Shown here: positions 13,944 to 22,095 of the stretch, one piece after another
How positions within the stretch are numbered: the stretch's first letter is position 1
How the letters are laid out: each line of letters begins with the position of its first letter
Assembly (NCBI GenBank): GCA_905371865.1
Contig: CAJPNA010000001.1
Coordinates: 1 to 35,892 of the forward strand
DNA: 35,892 bases
Direction: 5' to 3'
Source: an uncultured Carnobacterium sp.
Lineage (GTDB): Bacteria; Bacillota; Bacilli; Lactobacillales; Aerococcaceae
The notes under the pieces: generated by a model
What the model saw: the letters and a program-made list of their open reading frames with translations, nothing else
What the model was told of the DNA's origin: nothing
The model's database searches: none
Translations under genes and position numbers: made by a program

Positions 13944-15287
13944 TTATTTTGTTTGAAATGCTTCGAAGTCGAATGCTTCGCCCTTGATTTTGTCCGGTAA
14001 GATGAGCGCAATTAAAATACCGATAATCGCTGGTCCCATCCATCCTAGTGACAAGTTTTGCAACGGAAGAATTTCCAAAGCTTTTACTAATCCTTCCAAT
14101 TTCAATGCAGAAGCAAGACTTGAAACTGTTGAAACAATTGTTGTCAACGCCACTGTTAGCTGCATTCCTCTCTTAGAGAACGCCACCTTTTTATTCACTA
14201 ATACGAATAACGCAATCACAACCGTAATTGGATATAAAATCATCAATACTGGTAGTGAGAAGGCAATAATCGTTTGAAGTCCAAGTGTCGCAACTCCAAA
14301 TCCGATGAACGTAAACACAGTTGCATACACTTTGTAAGAGAAGCATGGGAATGTTTCTTCGAAAAACTCCCCTACTGATACGATTAGTCCTACTGTTGTT
14401 GTCAAGCAAGTAATCACTACCATTACCGCTAAGAAGGCTTGTCCGAATGTCCCAAATAACTCACGTGAAGCCATGGTTAATACGTAAGACCCCACGTTTA
14501 GTGTTGAATCTTGTGCTAGGGCGCTTGCTACGTTGAAATGATTTCCAAGAAATGCAAGACCGATATACAAAACGCTGAATCCAATCGCTGTTACAAATCC
14601 CACACTCATAATGGTATTCATGTATTCTTTTTTAGAGTTAAAATGGAAGTCTTTTAATGTGTTTACAGCAACGACTGAGAAGGCTACGGCTGCTAAGGCA
14701 TCTAAAGTATTATAACCTTCCACAAAACCATTTCCAAAAGCGGTCGATACAGATAGATTTGTTTGACCGGTTAATTCTGGTGACGTTTGTCCATATTTAA
14801 ACGCTCCAACGACCACTAAGATTAAAATTAATCCTGCAAAAATCGGTGTTAAGATTTTACCGATGCTGGATAAGAGTGATGAACGGTTATACGCCAAGAA
14901 AAAGGCTACCGCAAAGTAAATCGCTGCGTAAATCAAAAGCCCTGAATTAGAATCCGGTAAGAACGGCGCTCCCCCGATGTTGTATGATACCGTTGCTGTA
15001 CGCGGAATTGCAAAGAAAGGTCCAATGGATAAATATAATACTACTAAAAATGCCAATGAGAAGATTGGATGAATCTTTTCGTCCAATTCTTTTCTGAATC
15101 CACCATTAATCACTGTTCCAATTAATAACGTTCCAATCGCAAGCCCTACCCCAGAAACGATAAATCCGATGACTGCTGGCCAAAATTGCTCAGCAGATTG
15201 ATAACCTAAGCTTGGCGGAAAAATTAAATTACCTGCTCCAAAGAAAAATCCAAAAAGAAGCAGCCCTGTTAATACACCTTTTTTCAT
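13944..15287 (-). CDS. brnQ: Branched-chain amino acid carrier BrnQ
   Basis: This 447-residue integral membrane protein belongs to the LIVCS family, which takes up leucine, isoleucine and valine with sodium or protons. The opening MKKGVLTGLLLFGFFFGAGNLIFPP is diagnostic. About twelve hydrophobic segments follow, with GFVEGYNTLDALAAVAFS in the middle. The ATG at 15287 follows AGAAGGAGG, and the length is normal. The gene lies 76 bases behind metG with the metG terminator between them, so its transcription depends on readthrough or on an unseen promoter. R1 and R2 lie downstream of its stop. Confidence 0.93.
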   Translation of the reverse strand: MKKGVLTGLLLFGFFFGAGNLIFPPSLGYQSAEQFWPAVIGFIVSGVGLAIGTLLIGTVINGGFRKELDEKIHPIFSLAFLVVLYLSIGPFFAIPRTATVSYNIGGAPFLPDSNSGLLIYAAIYFAVAFFLAYNRSSLLSSIGKILTPIFAGLILILVVVGAFKYGQTSPELTGQTNLSVSTAFGNGFVEGYNTLDALAAVAFSVVAVNTLKDFHFNSKKEYMNTIMSVGFVTAIGFSVLYIGLAFLGNHFNVASALAQDSTLNVGSYVLTMASRELFGTFGQAFLAVMVVITCLTTTVGLIVSVGEFFEETFPCFSYKVYATVFTFIGFGVATLGLQTIIAFSLPVLMILYPITVVIALFVLVNKKVAFSKRGMQLTVALTTIVSTVSSLASALKLEGLVKALEILPLQNLSLGWMGPAIIGILIALILPDKIKGEAFDFEAFQTK

Positions 15288-15307
15288 TTGTCCTCCTTCT
15301 AAAAAAA

Positions 15308-15343
15308 GACCCTTCAAATGCCTTTCTTCGCATCCGAAGGGTC
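15308..15343 (-). terminator. Terminator or attenuator between metG and brnQ
   Basis: GACCCTTC (15308-15315) pairs with GAAGGGTC (15336-15343), with a further ATGC/GCAT inner helix. The minus strand then has seven T residues that run directly into the brnQ ribosome site. Confidence 0.8.
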
Positions 15344-15363
15344 CCCTTTTTGTTTTTATTCTA

Positions 15364-17376
15364 TTAGGCTACAGTTGAGCCATTTGGCATTCCTTCTGGT
15401 GCAAACACCACTTGAAGAACGCCATCTTTTTCAGCTGAAAGAATCATTCCTTGACTGATTTGTCCACGCATTTTACGTGGTTTTAAGTTCGCAACAATGA
15501 CAACTTTCTTACCAACAAAAATACTTGGATCTGGGTACCATTCCGCAATCCCCGAAAGGATTTGACGGTGACCACCAGCATCTCCAGCGTCTAAGCGGAA
15601 TTGAAGCAATTTGTCTGCCCCCTCTACGGGTCCGCATTCGATAACTTCTGCGACTTTTAATTCAATCTTGTCGAAGTCGTCGTATTTAATACTTTCTTTT
15701 TCGCTTGAAAGTTCCACTTCTTCTGGGTTCCAGTCTGTATTTTCTTCTTCGACTAGCGCTCCACCCATTTTAGATTGGATGTAAGCCACTTCTTCTTCCA
15801 CATCTAAACGTGGGAAGATTGGTTGACCTTTTTCAACCACCTTAGTTCCTTCAGGAATCACGCCATATGTGTGTAATGAAGGGTAATCCATTAACGCGCT
15901 GTCCGTAATTCCTAATTGAGTTAGGATTTGACCAGGGGTTTGCGTTAAGAATGGTTGTAAGGCAACGGCAATGATTCGTAAGCTTTCTGCTAAGTAATTC
16001 ATTGTACGTGCTAATTCTTCTTGGCGTGCTTCATCTTTCACAGCTGCCCAAGGAGTTGTTTCATCGATATATTTATTCGTACGAGAAACGAATTTCCAGA
16101 TTGCAGCAAGCGCTACTGAGAATTGCATGTTTTCCATCGCTTCTTCGACTTCCACAATCATCGCTTTAGAAGCATCAACTAATTCTTGGTCAAAGCTTGA
16201 AACCGGTGCTGTGTGCGCAGGAATGGTTCCATCGAAATACTTATTAATCATCGCAACGGTACGGTTTAATAAGTTTCCTAAGTCATTGGCTAAGTCATAG
16301 TTAATACGCTCTACGAAAGATTCTGGAGTGAAAATTCCGTCAGAACCGAATGGTACTTCCCGTAATAAGTAGTAACGTAATGCATCTAAGCCGTAACGTT
16401 CGATTAAGGTGTTCGGGTCGACTACATTTCCTTTTGATTTAGACATTTTACCGTCCTTCATCAATAACCAGCCGTGTGCGAAGATTTTCTTCGGTAAAGG
16501 TAAATCTAAGGCCATTAACATAATTGGCCAATAAATCGTGTGGAAACGAACGATTTCTTTTCCGATAAAATGCACATCTGCAGGCCAGTAACGGTTGAAT
16601 AATGTTTCATCATCACTACCATATCCTAGTGCTGTAATGTAGTTTGATAATGCATCAATCCATACATAAACGACGTGTTTTGGATCGTTCGGTACTGGAA
16701 TCCCCCAGTCAAATGACGTACGGGAAACCGCTAAGTCTTCCAAACCTGGCTTGATGAAGTTATTAATCATCTCGTTTTTACGTGATTCAGGTTGAATAAA
16801 ATCTGGATGTTCTTCGTAGTATTGCAATAAGCGGTCAGCGTATTTACTCATTCTGAAGAAGTAAGATTCTTCTTTGACAAGCTCAACTTCGTGTCCACTT
16901 GGCGCAACCCCACCAATCATATTTCCTTCAGCATCGCGGTATACTTCGACTAATTGTGTTTCTGTGAAGTATTCTTCGTCGGATACAGAATACCAACCTT
17001 CGTATTCACCAAGGTAGATGTCTCCATTATCGACGAGCTTTTGGAAAATCTTTTGAACAGCTTTCGTATGGCGTGGTTGAGTCGTACGAATAAAATCATC
17101 GTACGAGATATCTAACTCTTTCCACAAATCTTGAATGCCGAAAATGATTTTATCGACGAATTCAATTTCTGAAACGCCTGCTTCTTTCGCTTTTTCTTGG
17201 ATTTTTTGTCCGTGTTCATCTGTTCCTGTTAAAAAGTAAGTGTCAAAACCTTGCAATTTTTTGTAGCGGACCATTGCGTCACTAGCTACAGTTGTATAGG
17301 CATGACCAATATGTAAATTCCCACTCGGATAGTAAATCGGAGTCGTTAAATAGAATGTTTTTTTGTCTTCAGCCAT
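15364..17376 (-). CDS. metG: Methionyl-tRNA synthetase
   Basis: This 670-residue enzyme charges tRNA-Met. It has the class I signature HIGH (22-25) in GNLHIGHAYTT and KMSKS (310-314) in DGKMSKSKGN. The catalytic domain is followed by an anticodon-binding helical domain (about 390-520) and a C-terminal tRNA-binding OB domain (about 565-670: VAEVIECGPVEGADKLLQFR, NLKPRKMRGQISQGM). No zinc-knuckle cysteines are seen in the insert, as in the Bacillus-type enzymes. The ATG follows AAGGAGG, and an extended -10 promoter lies upstream. Neither a T-box (AGGGTGGAACCGCGG-like) nor an S-box leader is recognisable. Confidence 0.97.
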   Translation of the reverse strand: MAEDKKTFYLTTPIYYPSGNLHIGHAYTTVASDAMVRYKKLQGFDTYFLTGTDEHGQKIQEKAKEAGVSEIEFVDKIIFGIQDLWKELDISYDDFIRTTQPRHTKAVQKIFQKLVDNGDIYLGEYEGWYSVSDEEYFTETQLVEVYRDAEGNMIGGVAPSGHEVELVKEESYFFRMSKYADRLLQYYEEHPDFIQPESRKNEMINNFIKPGLEDLAVSRTSFDWGIPVPNDPKHVVYVWIDALSNYITALGYGSDDETLFNRYWPADVHFIGKEIVRFHTIYWPIMLMALDLPLPKKIFAHGWLLMKDGKMSKSKGNVVDPNTLIERYGLDALRYYLLREVPFGSDGIFTPESFVERINYDLANDLGNLLNRTVAMINKYFDGTIPAHTAPVSSFDQELVDASKAMIVEVEEAMENMQFSVALAAIWKFVSRTNKYIDETTPWAAVKDEARQEELARTMNYLAESLRIIAVALQPFLTQTPGQILTQLGITDSALMDYPSLHTYGVIPEGTKVVEKGQPIFPRLDVEEEVAYIQSKMGGALVEEENTDWNPEEVELSSEKESIKYDDFDKIELKVAEVIECGPVEGADKLLQFRLDAGDAGGHRQILSGIAEWYPDPSIFVGKKVVIVANLKPRKMRGQISQGMILSAEKDGVLQVVFAPEGMPNGSTVA

Positions 17377-17416
17377 GTTGGGAAGAGCCTCCTTGAAATT
17401 CTTTAAACATAGGGTT

Positions 17417-17426
17417 AGTATACCAT
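17417..17426 (-). promoter_or_regulatory. Extended -10 promoter of metG
   Basis: The minus strand reads ATGGTATACT, a TGN-TATACT extended -10, about 40 bases before the metG ATG. No good -35 is seen. The outer end of repeat R3 begins just upstream. Confidence 0.5.
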
Positions 17427-17429
17427 ACC

Positions 17430-17918
17430 TATCAAAAAAATACGAGAAGTGAAAACAAAATGGAGCACGATGGGGATGTAAATTGTGCTTAGATTCTGTT
17501 TGGGTTTTCTGGAGTTGAGTTTGTGCTGATGATTTCTTAGAATCCTTGCGGATTCTTTTTATAATCGCTGTTACGGGGGCACCGGTGCAAGCCTAGGTCT
17601 TGCAACTTCGAAGCTTCAAACGCGGAGTACGGGACGCATCCCTACTCCGCGTAAGCACAGTGGTTGAATGGGATGAGCTGCGCTATATCTAGCTTGCTCA
17701 TTCCTATTCAACTTTGTGGGGGAAAGAAAACGAAATACTCTAAATACATTAATGTATTTAGAGTATTTCTGTCTTTCTCCCTCACATTCGATGCGATTCC
17801 CCGTTACTGCGATTATAAAATCCGCAAGCTTCTCCGAAATCATCTATATAGAAAGGCAAGAAATCCAACTGAATTCGGTTAATTTTTTCTGCTCCACAAT
17901 GTTTTCTCGTATTTTTTG
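17430..17918 (-). repeat. Structured intergenic repeat, copy R3 (large form)
   Basis: Outer arms AAAAAATACGAGAA (17434-17447) and TTCTCGTATTTTTT (17904-17917) are perfect complements. Inner arms CTTGCGGATT...TATAATCGCTGTTACGGGG (17548-17579) and CCCCGTTACTGCGATTATA...ATCCGCAAG (17800-17830) pair well. Between them lie four hairpins: one at 17620-17652 (ACGCGGAGTA/TACTCCGCGT), one at 17663-17712, a perfect 38-bp palindrome at 17732-17769, and the core TTTGAAGCTTCGAAG, GCAAGACCTAGGCTTGC, ACCGGTGC. It has the same core as R1, R2 and R4 but in opposite orientation and with added hairpins. Confidence 0.75.
17732..17769. repeat. Perfect 38-bp palindrome inside R3
   Basis: Two 19-base halves (17732-17750 and 17751-17769) are exact reverse complements with no loop. 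It could form a cruciform or a long RNA hairpin. There is no T-run next to it on either strand, so it is not a terminator. Confidence 0.9.
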
Positions 17919-17968
17919 GGCGGTTGGTAACATTAGAAGACAAGAAAACTTCAAGGGAGAATAAGAAA

Positions 17969-17994
17969 AAAGAGAAGGGGGAGACCTTCTCTTT
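17969..17994 (-). terminator. Terminator of pbuX
   Basis: AGAGAAGG (17971-17978) pairs with CCTTCTCT (17985-17992), with A-T pairs outside; the minus strand continues TTTTTTCTT. Confidence 0.75.
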
Positions 17995-18012
17995 GGGTGG
18001 AGATAACGGATT

Positions 18013-19272
18013 TTATTTCTTCTTGCGATTGAGAATCGCGTTGAGGACTACGGCAAGGATGCTAGCCATCACGATTCCGTTCGAGAAGAACATTCGAAAT
18101 GCGGTTGGGAGGCTATTGAAAAGATTGCTATTATTGAATCCGACCCCTACTGCAATAGACACCGCTGCAATGAGGAAGTTATTTTCATTATTGACAAAAT
18201 CCACACGAGCCAGCATTTGCATGCCTTGAAGCGATACAAATCCAAACATAACAATAATTGCCCCACCAATGACAGGACTCGGAATGATTTGTGCAAGAGC
18301 GCCAAATTTTGGAAGGAGTCCAAGGAGCACAAGAAAGCCTGCTGCGTAATAAATCGGAAGACGTGTTTTAATCCCAGACATTTTCACTAAGCCTACATTT
18401 TGAGAGAAACCTGTATAAGGGAAGGTATTAAACACCCCTCCAAGGAGTACCGCTAATCCCTCTGCTCGGTATCCGTTGCGAAGGCGAGTTGCATCGATTG
18501 GATCCTTCGTAATATCAGACAAGGCTAGATAGACCCCTGTTGATTCTACCATTGATACCGTTGCAATAATACACATCATCACGATGGAAGAAAATTCAAA
18601 AGTTGGAGCCCCAAAATAAAACACGGTAGGAATATGAAGGATGGGTGCTTGGCTCACAGGTGTAAAGTTCACTTGACCCATTCCTGAAGCAATCAAGGCC
18701 CCAATCACTAAACCTAGTAGGATTGAAATGGATTTGAGGAATCCTTTTGTAAAAATATTAACGACTAAAATAATGAGAACTGTAATGAGAGCGAGCATTA
18801 AACTTTCTAGAGACGGATTTGCCACGTTATTTCCCATATTTCCAATGGCAACCGGAATGAGTGTGAGTCCGATGGTTGTAATCACAGAGCCGGTAACAAT
18901 GGCAGGAAAATAGTTCGCCAGTTTTGAGAAGATTCCCGAAGCTAAAACTACAAAAATCCCAGAGACAATAAGCGCACCAAACATCGCTCCACTTCCATGG
19001 CTCTGTCAAATAATCGTTAATGGAGCTACTGATTGAAATGCCACGCCCAAGACGACTGGTAACCCAATTCCAAAATACTTATTGAGTTGCAACTGAAGAA
19101 AAGTGGCTACCCCACACATAAAAATATCTGTTGAGACTAAATATGTCAGTTGTTCGCTATTATAGCCAAGCGCCTGCCCAATCATCATTGGCACTAAAAT
19201 CGATCCTGAATACATCGCTAATAGATGTTGAAGTCCCAGTACCATTGCCTTGGAATGCTTTTCCTGTTGCAT
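18013..19272 (-). pseudogene. pbuX: Xanthine permease, interrupted by an in-frame TGA
   Basis: The full 419-codon frame encodes a nucleobase:cation symporter of the xanthine permease type. Residues 1-88 run from MQQEKHSKAMVLGLQHLLAM to SVAPLTII, and the rest from QSHGSGAMFGALIVSGIF to the end (GVYLALSDIT, RAEGLAVLLGG and PYTGFSQNVG are typical). Codon 89 is TGA (19006-19008), where the family has Gly in IIGQ, so one G-to-T change from GGA explains it. No frame shift is needed. The ATG overlaps the xpt stop as TAATG. If the base is real, the permease is lost; an ATG at 18984 would give only a truncated product. A sequencing error is possible. Confidence 0.85.
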
Positions 19273-19853
19273 TATAGGTCCGCCTCCTTAAACACAACTA
19301 TTCCGTTTTCAAACCGTTCTAAACGTGCCAGAGAAAAGACTGGAATTCCCGCTTCTTCTAGTAAACCTCTTCCCTCTTGGAAGGACTTCTCGATTACAAT
19401 TCCAACCGCTTCGACTTTGGCTCCTGCTTGTTCAACAATCTCGACTAATCCTTTTGCGGCTTGCCCATTCGCTAGAAAATCATCCACAATTAACACTTTA
19501 TCCTTCTCTGAAAGGTATTTACTAGCTATCGACACTGTATTGGTCACTTGCTTTGTAAATGAAAACACCTCTGCTGTTAGAATTCCTTCATTCATTGTGA
19601 TATTTTTAGACTTCTTTGCAAAAATCATTGGAACTTCTAAGGCATCCGCCGTATACAGTGCTGGAGCAATTCCCGACGCTTCAATGGTGAACACTTTTGT
19701 AATTCCAGCATCCTGAAACTTCTTAGCAAAAACATCTCCAATTTCTTTCATCAAGTGTAAATCTACCTGATGCGTTAAAAACGAGTCTACTTTAAGGATA
19801 TTTTCACCTAACACATAACCATCTTTTAAAATACGAGCTTCTAATGATTCCAT
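19272..19853 (-). CDS. xpt: Xanthine phosphoribosyltransferase
   Basis: This 193-residue enzyme converts xanthine and PRPP to XMP for purine salvage. The PRPP-binding loop is VLIVDDFLANGQ (120-131), and the opening MESLEARILKDGYVLGENIL is typical of Firmicute Xpt. The length matches. Its stop overlaps the pbuX start by one base, the usual xpt-pbuX operon in which the permease supplies the substrate. Here the permease is broken, so the enzyme may serve internal xanthine only. A good AGGAGG-like site precedes the ATG. No purine riboswitch is visible upstream; weak PurBox-like CGAAC motifs are. Confidence 0.95.
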   Translation of the reverse strand: MESLEARILKDGYVLGENILKVDSFLTHQVDLHLMKEIGDVFAKKFQDAGITKVFTIEASGIAPALYTADALEVPMIFAKKSKNITMNEGILTAEVFSFTKQVTNTVSIASKYLSEKDKVLIVDDFLANGQAAKGLVEIVEQAGAKVEAVGIVIEKSFQEGRGLLEEAGIPVFSLARLERFENGIVVFKEADL

Positions 19854-19956
19854 AACTCCTCCTTAAACCCTCTGTTTATAAATACGTACAATAACAACGC
19901 GTCTAATAATGATAGTTCTTATTTTACAGTTGCAACTCTGATTTTTCAACTGTTTT

Positions 19957-19993
19957 TGGGGTTCGTTTTATTTTTTCGCGAATGTTTATCTCG
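19957..19993 (-). promoter_or_regulatory. Possible PurR boxes upstream of xpt
   Basis: The minus strand holds AAAACGAACCCC and, in the opposite sense about 13 bases away, ACATTCG. PurR boxes in Lactobacillales have CGAAC cores in inverted pairs. The match of the second box is poor, so this is tentative. Confidence 0.3.
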
Positions 19994-20033
19994 AATTTTT
20001 TTTATTGTTCTTTTTCAATTCTTATCCAACAAA

Positions 20034-20060
20034 AAAACGAGCAGAAAATCTGCTCGTTTT
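20034..20060 (-). terminator. Terminator of the GtrA gene
   Basis: Perfect 12-base arms (20034-20045 and 20049-20060) around AAA; the minus strand continues TTTTTTTGTTGG. Confidence 0.9.
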
Positions 20061-20068
20061 GCTTCTCT

Positions 20069-20500
20069 TTAATCATTTGTAGGTTCGTCTTGTTTAAATG
20101 CCCAAAACCGTTGACCCACATAGTTTAGTAATACAAAAAGGCCCATTCCAGCTACTAAAGCCAAGTTTCCTTGAAGTTTTTCACCAAGACCTGCAAACAA
20201 GTACAACACAAGTGGCTTCGCGATACCATAGGCAATGATATAACAAACCGTGATATTGATGATAAAGCGGATAATGGATTTCTTCGTCGTTTCTTCCACT
20301 TTAAACGTAAACTTCTTATTCAAGAAATAACTTAAGATACTTCCACAAACATAATTCATTCCGGAAGAAAACCAGTATCCCAAGTTTAAAATATTGTAAC
20401 AAAAGAACATGATGGTCATTCCAAATAATGTGTTGACAACTCCCACTGCAATAAAGGTTAGAAAGGTCTTATCAAACACCTTTTTCAATTTTTCTTGCAC
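20069..20500 (-). CDS. GtrA-family membrane protein
   Basis: This 143-residue protein has four hydrophobic helices (about 12-35, 38-58, 78-100, 110-130) and the family segments FIAVGVVNTLFGMTI, YVCGSILSYFLNKKFTFK and LNYVGQRFWAF. GtrA proteins are thought to flip or present lipid-linked sugars for cell-wall glycosylation. The start is GTG at 20500, behind GGGAGGCGAG; a TTG at 20515 lies in front of that site and is not credible. It is a single gene with its own terminator. Confidence 0.88.
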   Translation of the reverse strand: MQEKLKKVFDKTFLTFIAVGVVNTLFGMTIMFFCYNILNLGYWFSSGMNYVCGSILSYFLNKKFTFKVEETTKKSIIRFIINITVCYIIAYGIAKPLVLYLFAGLGEKLQGNLALVAGMGLFVLLNYVGQRFWAFKQDEPTND

Positions 20501-20557
20501 GTTCTCGCCTCCCAAGTCTCAAGTTCATCCTATTATACAATAAACTGCAAAATAAAA

Positions 20558-20583
20558 CACAACTCATGAAATCATAAGTTGTG
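20558..20583 (-). terminator. Terminator of rpoE
   Basis: CACAACT (20558-20564) pairs with AGTTGTG (20577-20583), with ATGA/TCAT inside; TTTTATTTTG follows on the minus strand. Confidence 0.75.
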
Positions 20584-20609
20584 CTTTGATAGTTGTTATT
20601 AAAGAAAGA

Positions 20610-21224
20610 TTATTCTTCCTCTTCTTCATCGAAGTCGCTATCAAGATCTTCGTCATCAATGATGATAAGATCTTCCTCCACACTCACTTCGTCTTCTAAG
20701 TCTTCATCTGCACCTAGTTCATTTAAGTCAGAACGATATGCATCAATTTCATCTTCTTCATCATCGTCGTCTAAATCAACATCTATATCATCGTCTAAGT
20801 CGTCGCTATCAAGATCTTCATCGTCAAGAAGTTCTTCATCTTCTGGATCGTCATCATTGTAATCGATAAGGTCATCTTCACTTCCGAATGCATTGACTTT
20901 CTTACGTTTCTTACGAGGTTTTTTCACTTCTTCATCTTCCATTGAAGTCGCAATTTCTTCATCGATAGAGTCGATTGGGTACCAATCACGTAAGCCCCAA
21001 CGATTTTCTCCAAGTGAGATAAAGCTTCCGTCAATATTTAAATCTGTGTAAAAACGAGCCATACGAGCTTCTAATGCTTCGTCGCTTAATTCCATGTATT
21101 CTTGAATTTCTACTAGTAATTGGTTGAAATCTAAAACTTCATTCTTCGCTTCTAAAATAGCATGCGCTACTTCGACCATTGATAATTCGTTTTTGTTAAT
21201 GCCATCGAGTTTCTTTAATTCCAA
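20610..21224 (-). CDS. rpoE: DNA-directed RNA polymerase delta subunit
   Basis: This 204-residue protein has a folded N-terminal domain (about 1-90; NELSMVEVAHAILEAK, GENRWGLRDWYPID) and a long acidic Asp/Glu tail (about 115-204) that is expected to be unstructured. It binds RNA polymerase, aids release of nucleic acids and sharpens promoter selectivity in Firmicutes. A basic patch (KKPRKKRKKV) sits between the two parts. The start is TTG, seven bases behind AAAGGAAGTG. An extended -10 promoter lies upstream and a terminator downstream, so it is transcribed alone. Confidence 0.95.
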   Translation of the reverse strand: MELKKLDGINKNELSMVEVAHAILEAKNEVLDFNQLLVEIQEYMELSDEALEARMARFYTDLNIDGSFISLGENRWGLRDWYPIDSIDEEIATSMEDEEVKKPRKKRKKVNAFGSEDDLIDYNDDDPEDEELLDDEDLDSDDLDDDIDVDLDDDDEEDEIDAYRSDLNELGADEDLEDEVSVEEDLIIIDDEDLDSDFDEEEEE

Positions 21225-21256
21225 TGGTTACACTTCCTTTCCAGTTCATCTAACAC

Positions 21257-21262
21257 AGTATA
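21257..21262 (-). promoter_or_regulatory. Extended -10 promoter of rpoE
   Basis: The minus strand reads TATGCTATACT, a TGN-TATACT box about 33 bases from the TTG start. The -35 region is poor. Confidence 0.55.
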
Positions 21263-21301
21263 GCATAATTTTCAAAGTTTATGCTAGTTTAGAGAGATTT
21301 T

Positions 21302-21721
21302 TTATACATTTTCCTTGATTTGAAGCTGAAAGGTCACTAAAGAGCTCGTAATTAGTTGGTTTTGTTGGAATAATTGGTATTCCAGTACTAGTAACACCAT
21401 CTCTTCCGTCTCTTCGAGGTGTACTTGTTTGGTTCGAATCTCAAAATGCATTTGTCTTCCTGCGCCTAACTCATAAATTCCTTTAGTCGCCTTCGTATGA
21501 TGAAAGTCCATTTGACTACGCACATCTCCTTGACGGTGTAAAGTTACCTGAGGAACCGCTTCTGTCGTATTCACTTCTATTTTCACGCGCGTATTGGTTT
21601 CTTCTTCCACATAACTAAGTACAAAACCGGAGTCCTTACGAAGACGAGTCGCATCCGCAAGCATGCGTTGCTTCATCGTTTCCCCGCCTTGACTCAATAT
21701 CGTTTCAATCGTTAATTTCAT
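21302..21721 (-). CDS. DUF1934 (YwiB-like) protein
   Basis: This 139-residue protein is mostly predicted beta-strand and matches the DUF1934/YwiB family: LTIETILSQGG, then FVLSYVEEE, VEVNTTEAVPQVTLHRQG-type strands, and the C-terminal LLVLEYQLFQQNQLITSS. The family adopts a small beta-barrel in Bacillus and Lactobacillales and has no proven function. ATG at 21721 follows GAGGGGGATGG; an upstream ATG at 21739 lies before that site. It is next to rpoE, as is common in related bacteria. Confidence 0.75.
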   Translation of the reverse strand: MKLTIETILSQGGETMKQRMLADATRLRKDSGFVLSYVEEETNTRVKIEVNTTEAVPQVTLHRQGDVRSQMDFHHTKATKGIYELGAGRQMHFEIRTKQVHLEETEEMVLLVLEYQLFQQNQLITSSLVTFQLQIKENV

Positions 21722-21840
21722 ATTCCATCCCCCTCTCAAGCCTATTTCTTTTCTTCTACCCTTTCTGGATTTTTAGCGGCAAGCAAACTCTGCATTGCAA
21801 GCCTCTATTCCAAAAAGGATTCTAAATTCATAAAACCTTT

Positions 21841-22080
21841 GATAGCGGAGAATTTTCGGAACTTTTTGAGGGTGGAGAACCTTACGGATGTTATAAAAAC
21901 AGTTATGGGAATTCGTATTAAATGCGAATTAGAGGGCGTAAGGAAAATTTCCCTACGCCCTCTTTGAGGCTTTAAAGGTGAGAGACCCTAGGATCGAACC
22001 GGTACCTCATAACAGTTTTTATAACAGCAATCCGTAAGGATTCGAAACCCCAAAAAGGAGCCGAAAAATTCGAAGCCATC
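21841..22080 (+). repeat. Structured intergenic repeat, copy R4
   Basis: Arms of about 65 bases pair from GATAGCGGAG at the left to CGAAGCCATC at the right, including CCTTACGGAT/ATCCGTAAGG and GTTATAAAAAC/GTTTTTATAAC. Inside are AATTCG/CGAATT, the strong hairpin AGAGGGCGTAAGGAAA / TTTCCCTACGCCCTCT (21932-21964), then TTTGAGG, GAGACCCTAGG and ACCGGTACC. It fills the gap between gatB and the DUF1934 gene, and the strong hairpin could stop gatB transcripts. Confidence 0.75.
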
Positions 22081-22095
22081 AAATATAAATATATT

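Noticed and set aside
17616..17964. Small frames inside R3
   Set aside because: They translate inverted-repeat arms (the same KYSKYINVFRVF string appears from both strands), so they reflect the palindrome.
17377..18012. T-box or SAM riboswitch upstream of metG
   Set aside because: No T-box AGGGTGG...CCGCGG antiterminator and no S-box pattern; the stretch is explained by repeat R3.
19006..19008. TGA as selenocysteine or programmed readthrough in pbuX
   Set aside because: No selenocysteine element is visible and the family has glycine here; a nonsense mutation is simpler.
19854..20030. Purine riboswitch expected upstream of xpt-pbuX
   Set aside because: The conserved junction strings of the purine aptamer are not present on the minus strand; only a weak dyad (19926-19953) and CGAAC motifs were seen.
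20593..20862. Plus-strand serine-rich frame opposite rpoE
   Set aside because: It is the complement of the Asp/Glu-rich tail of the delta subunit; serine runs are an artefact of the GAT/GAA codons.
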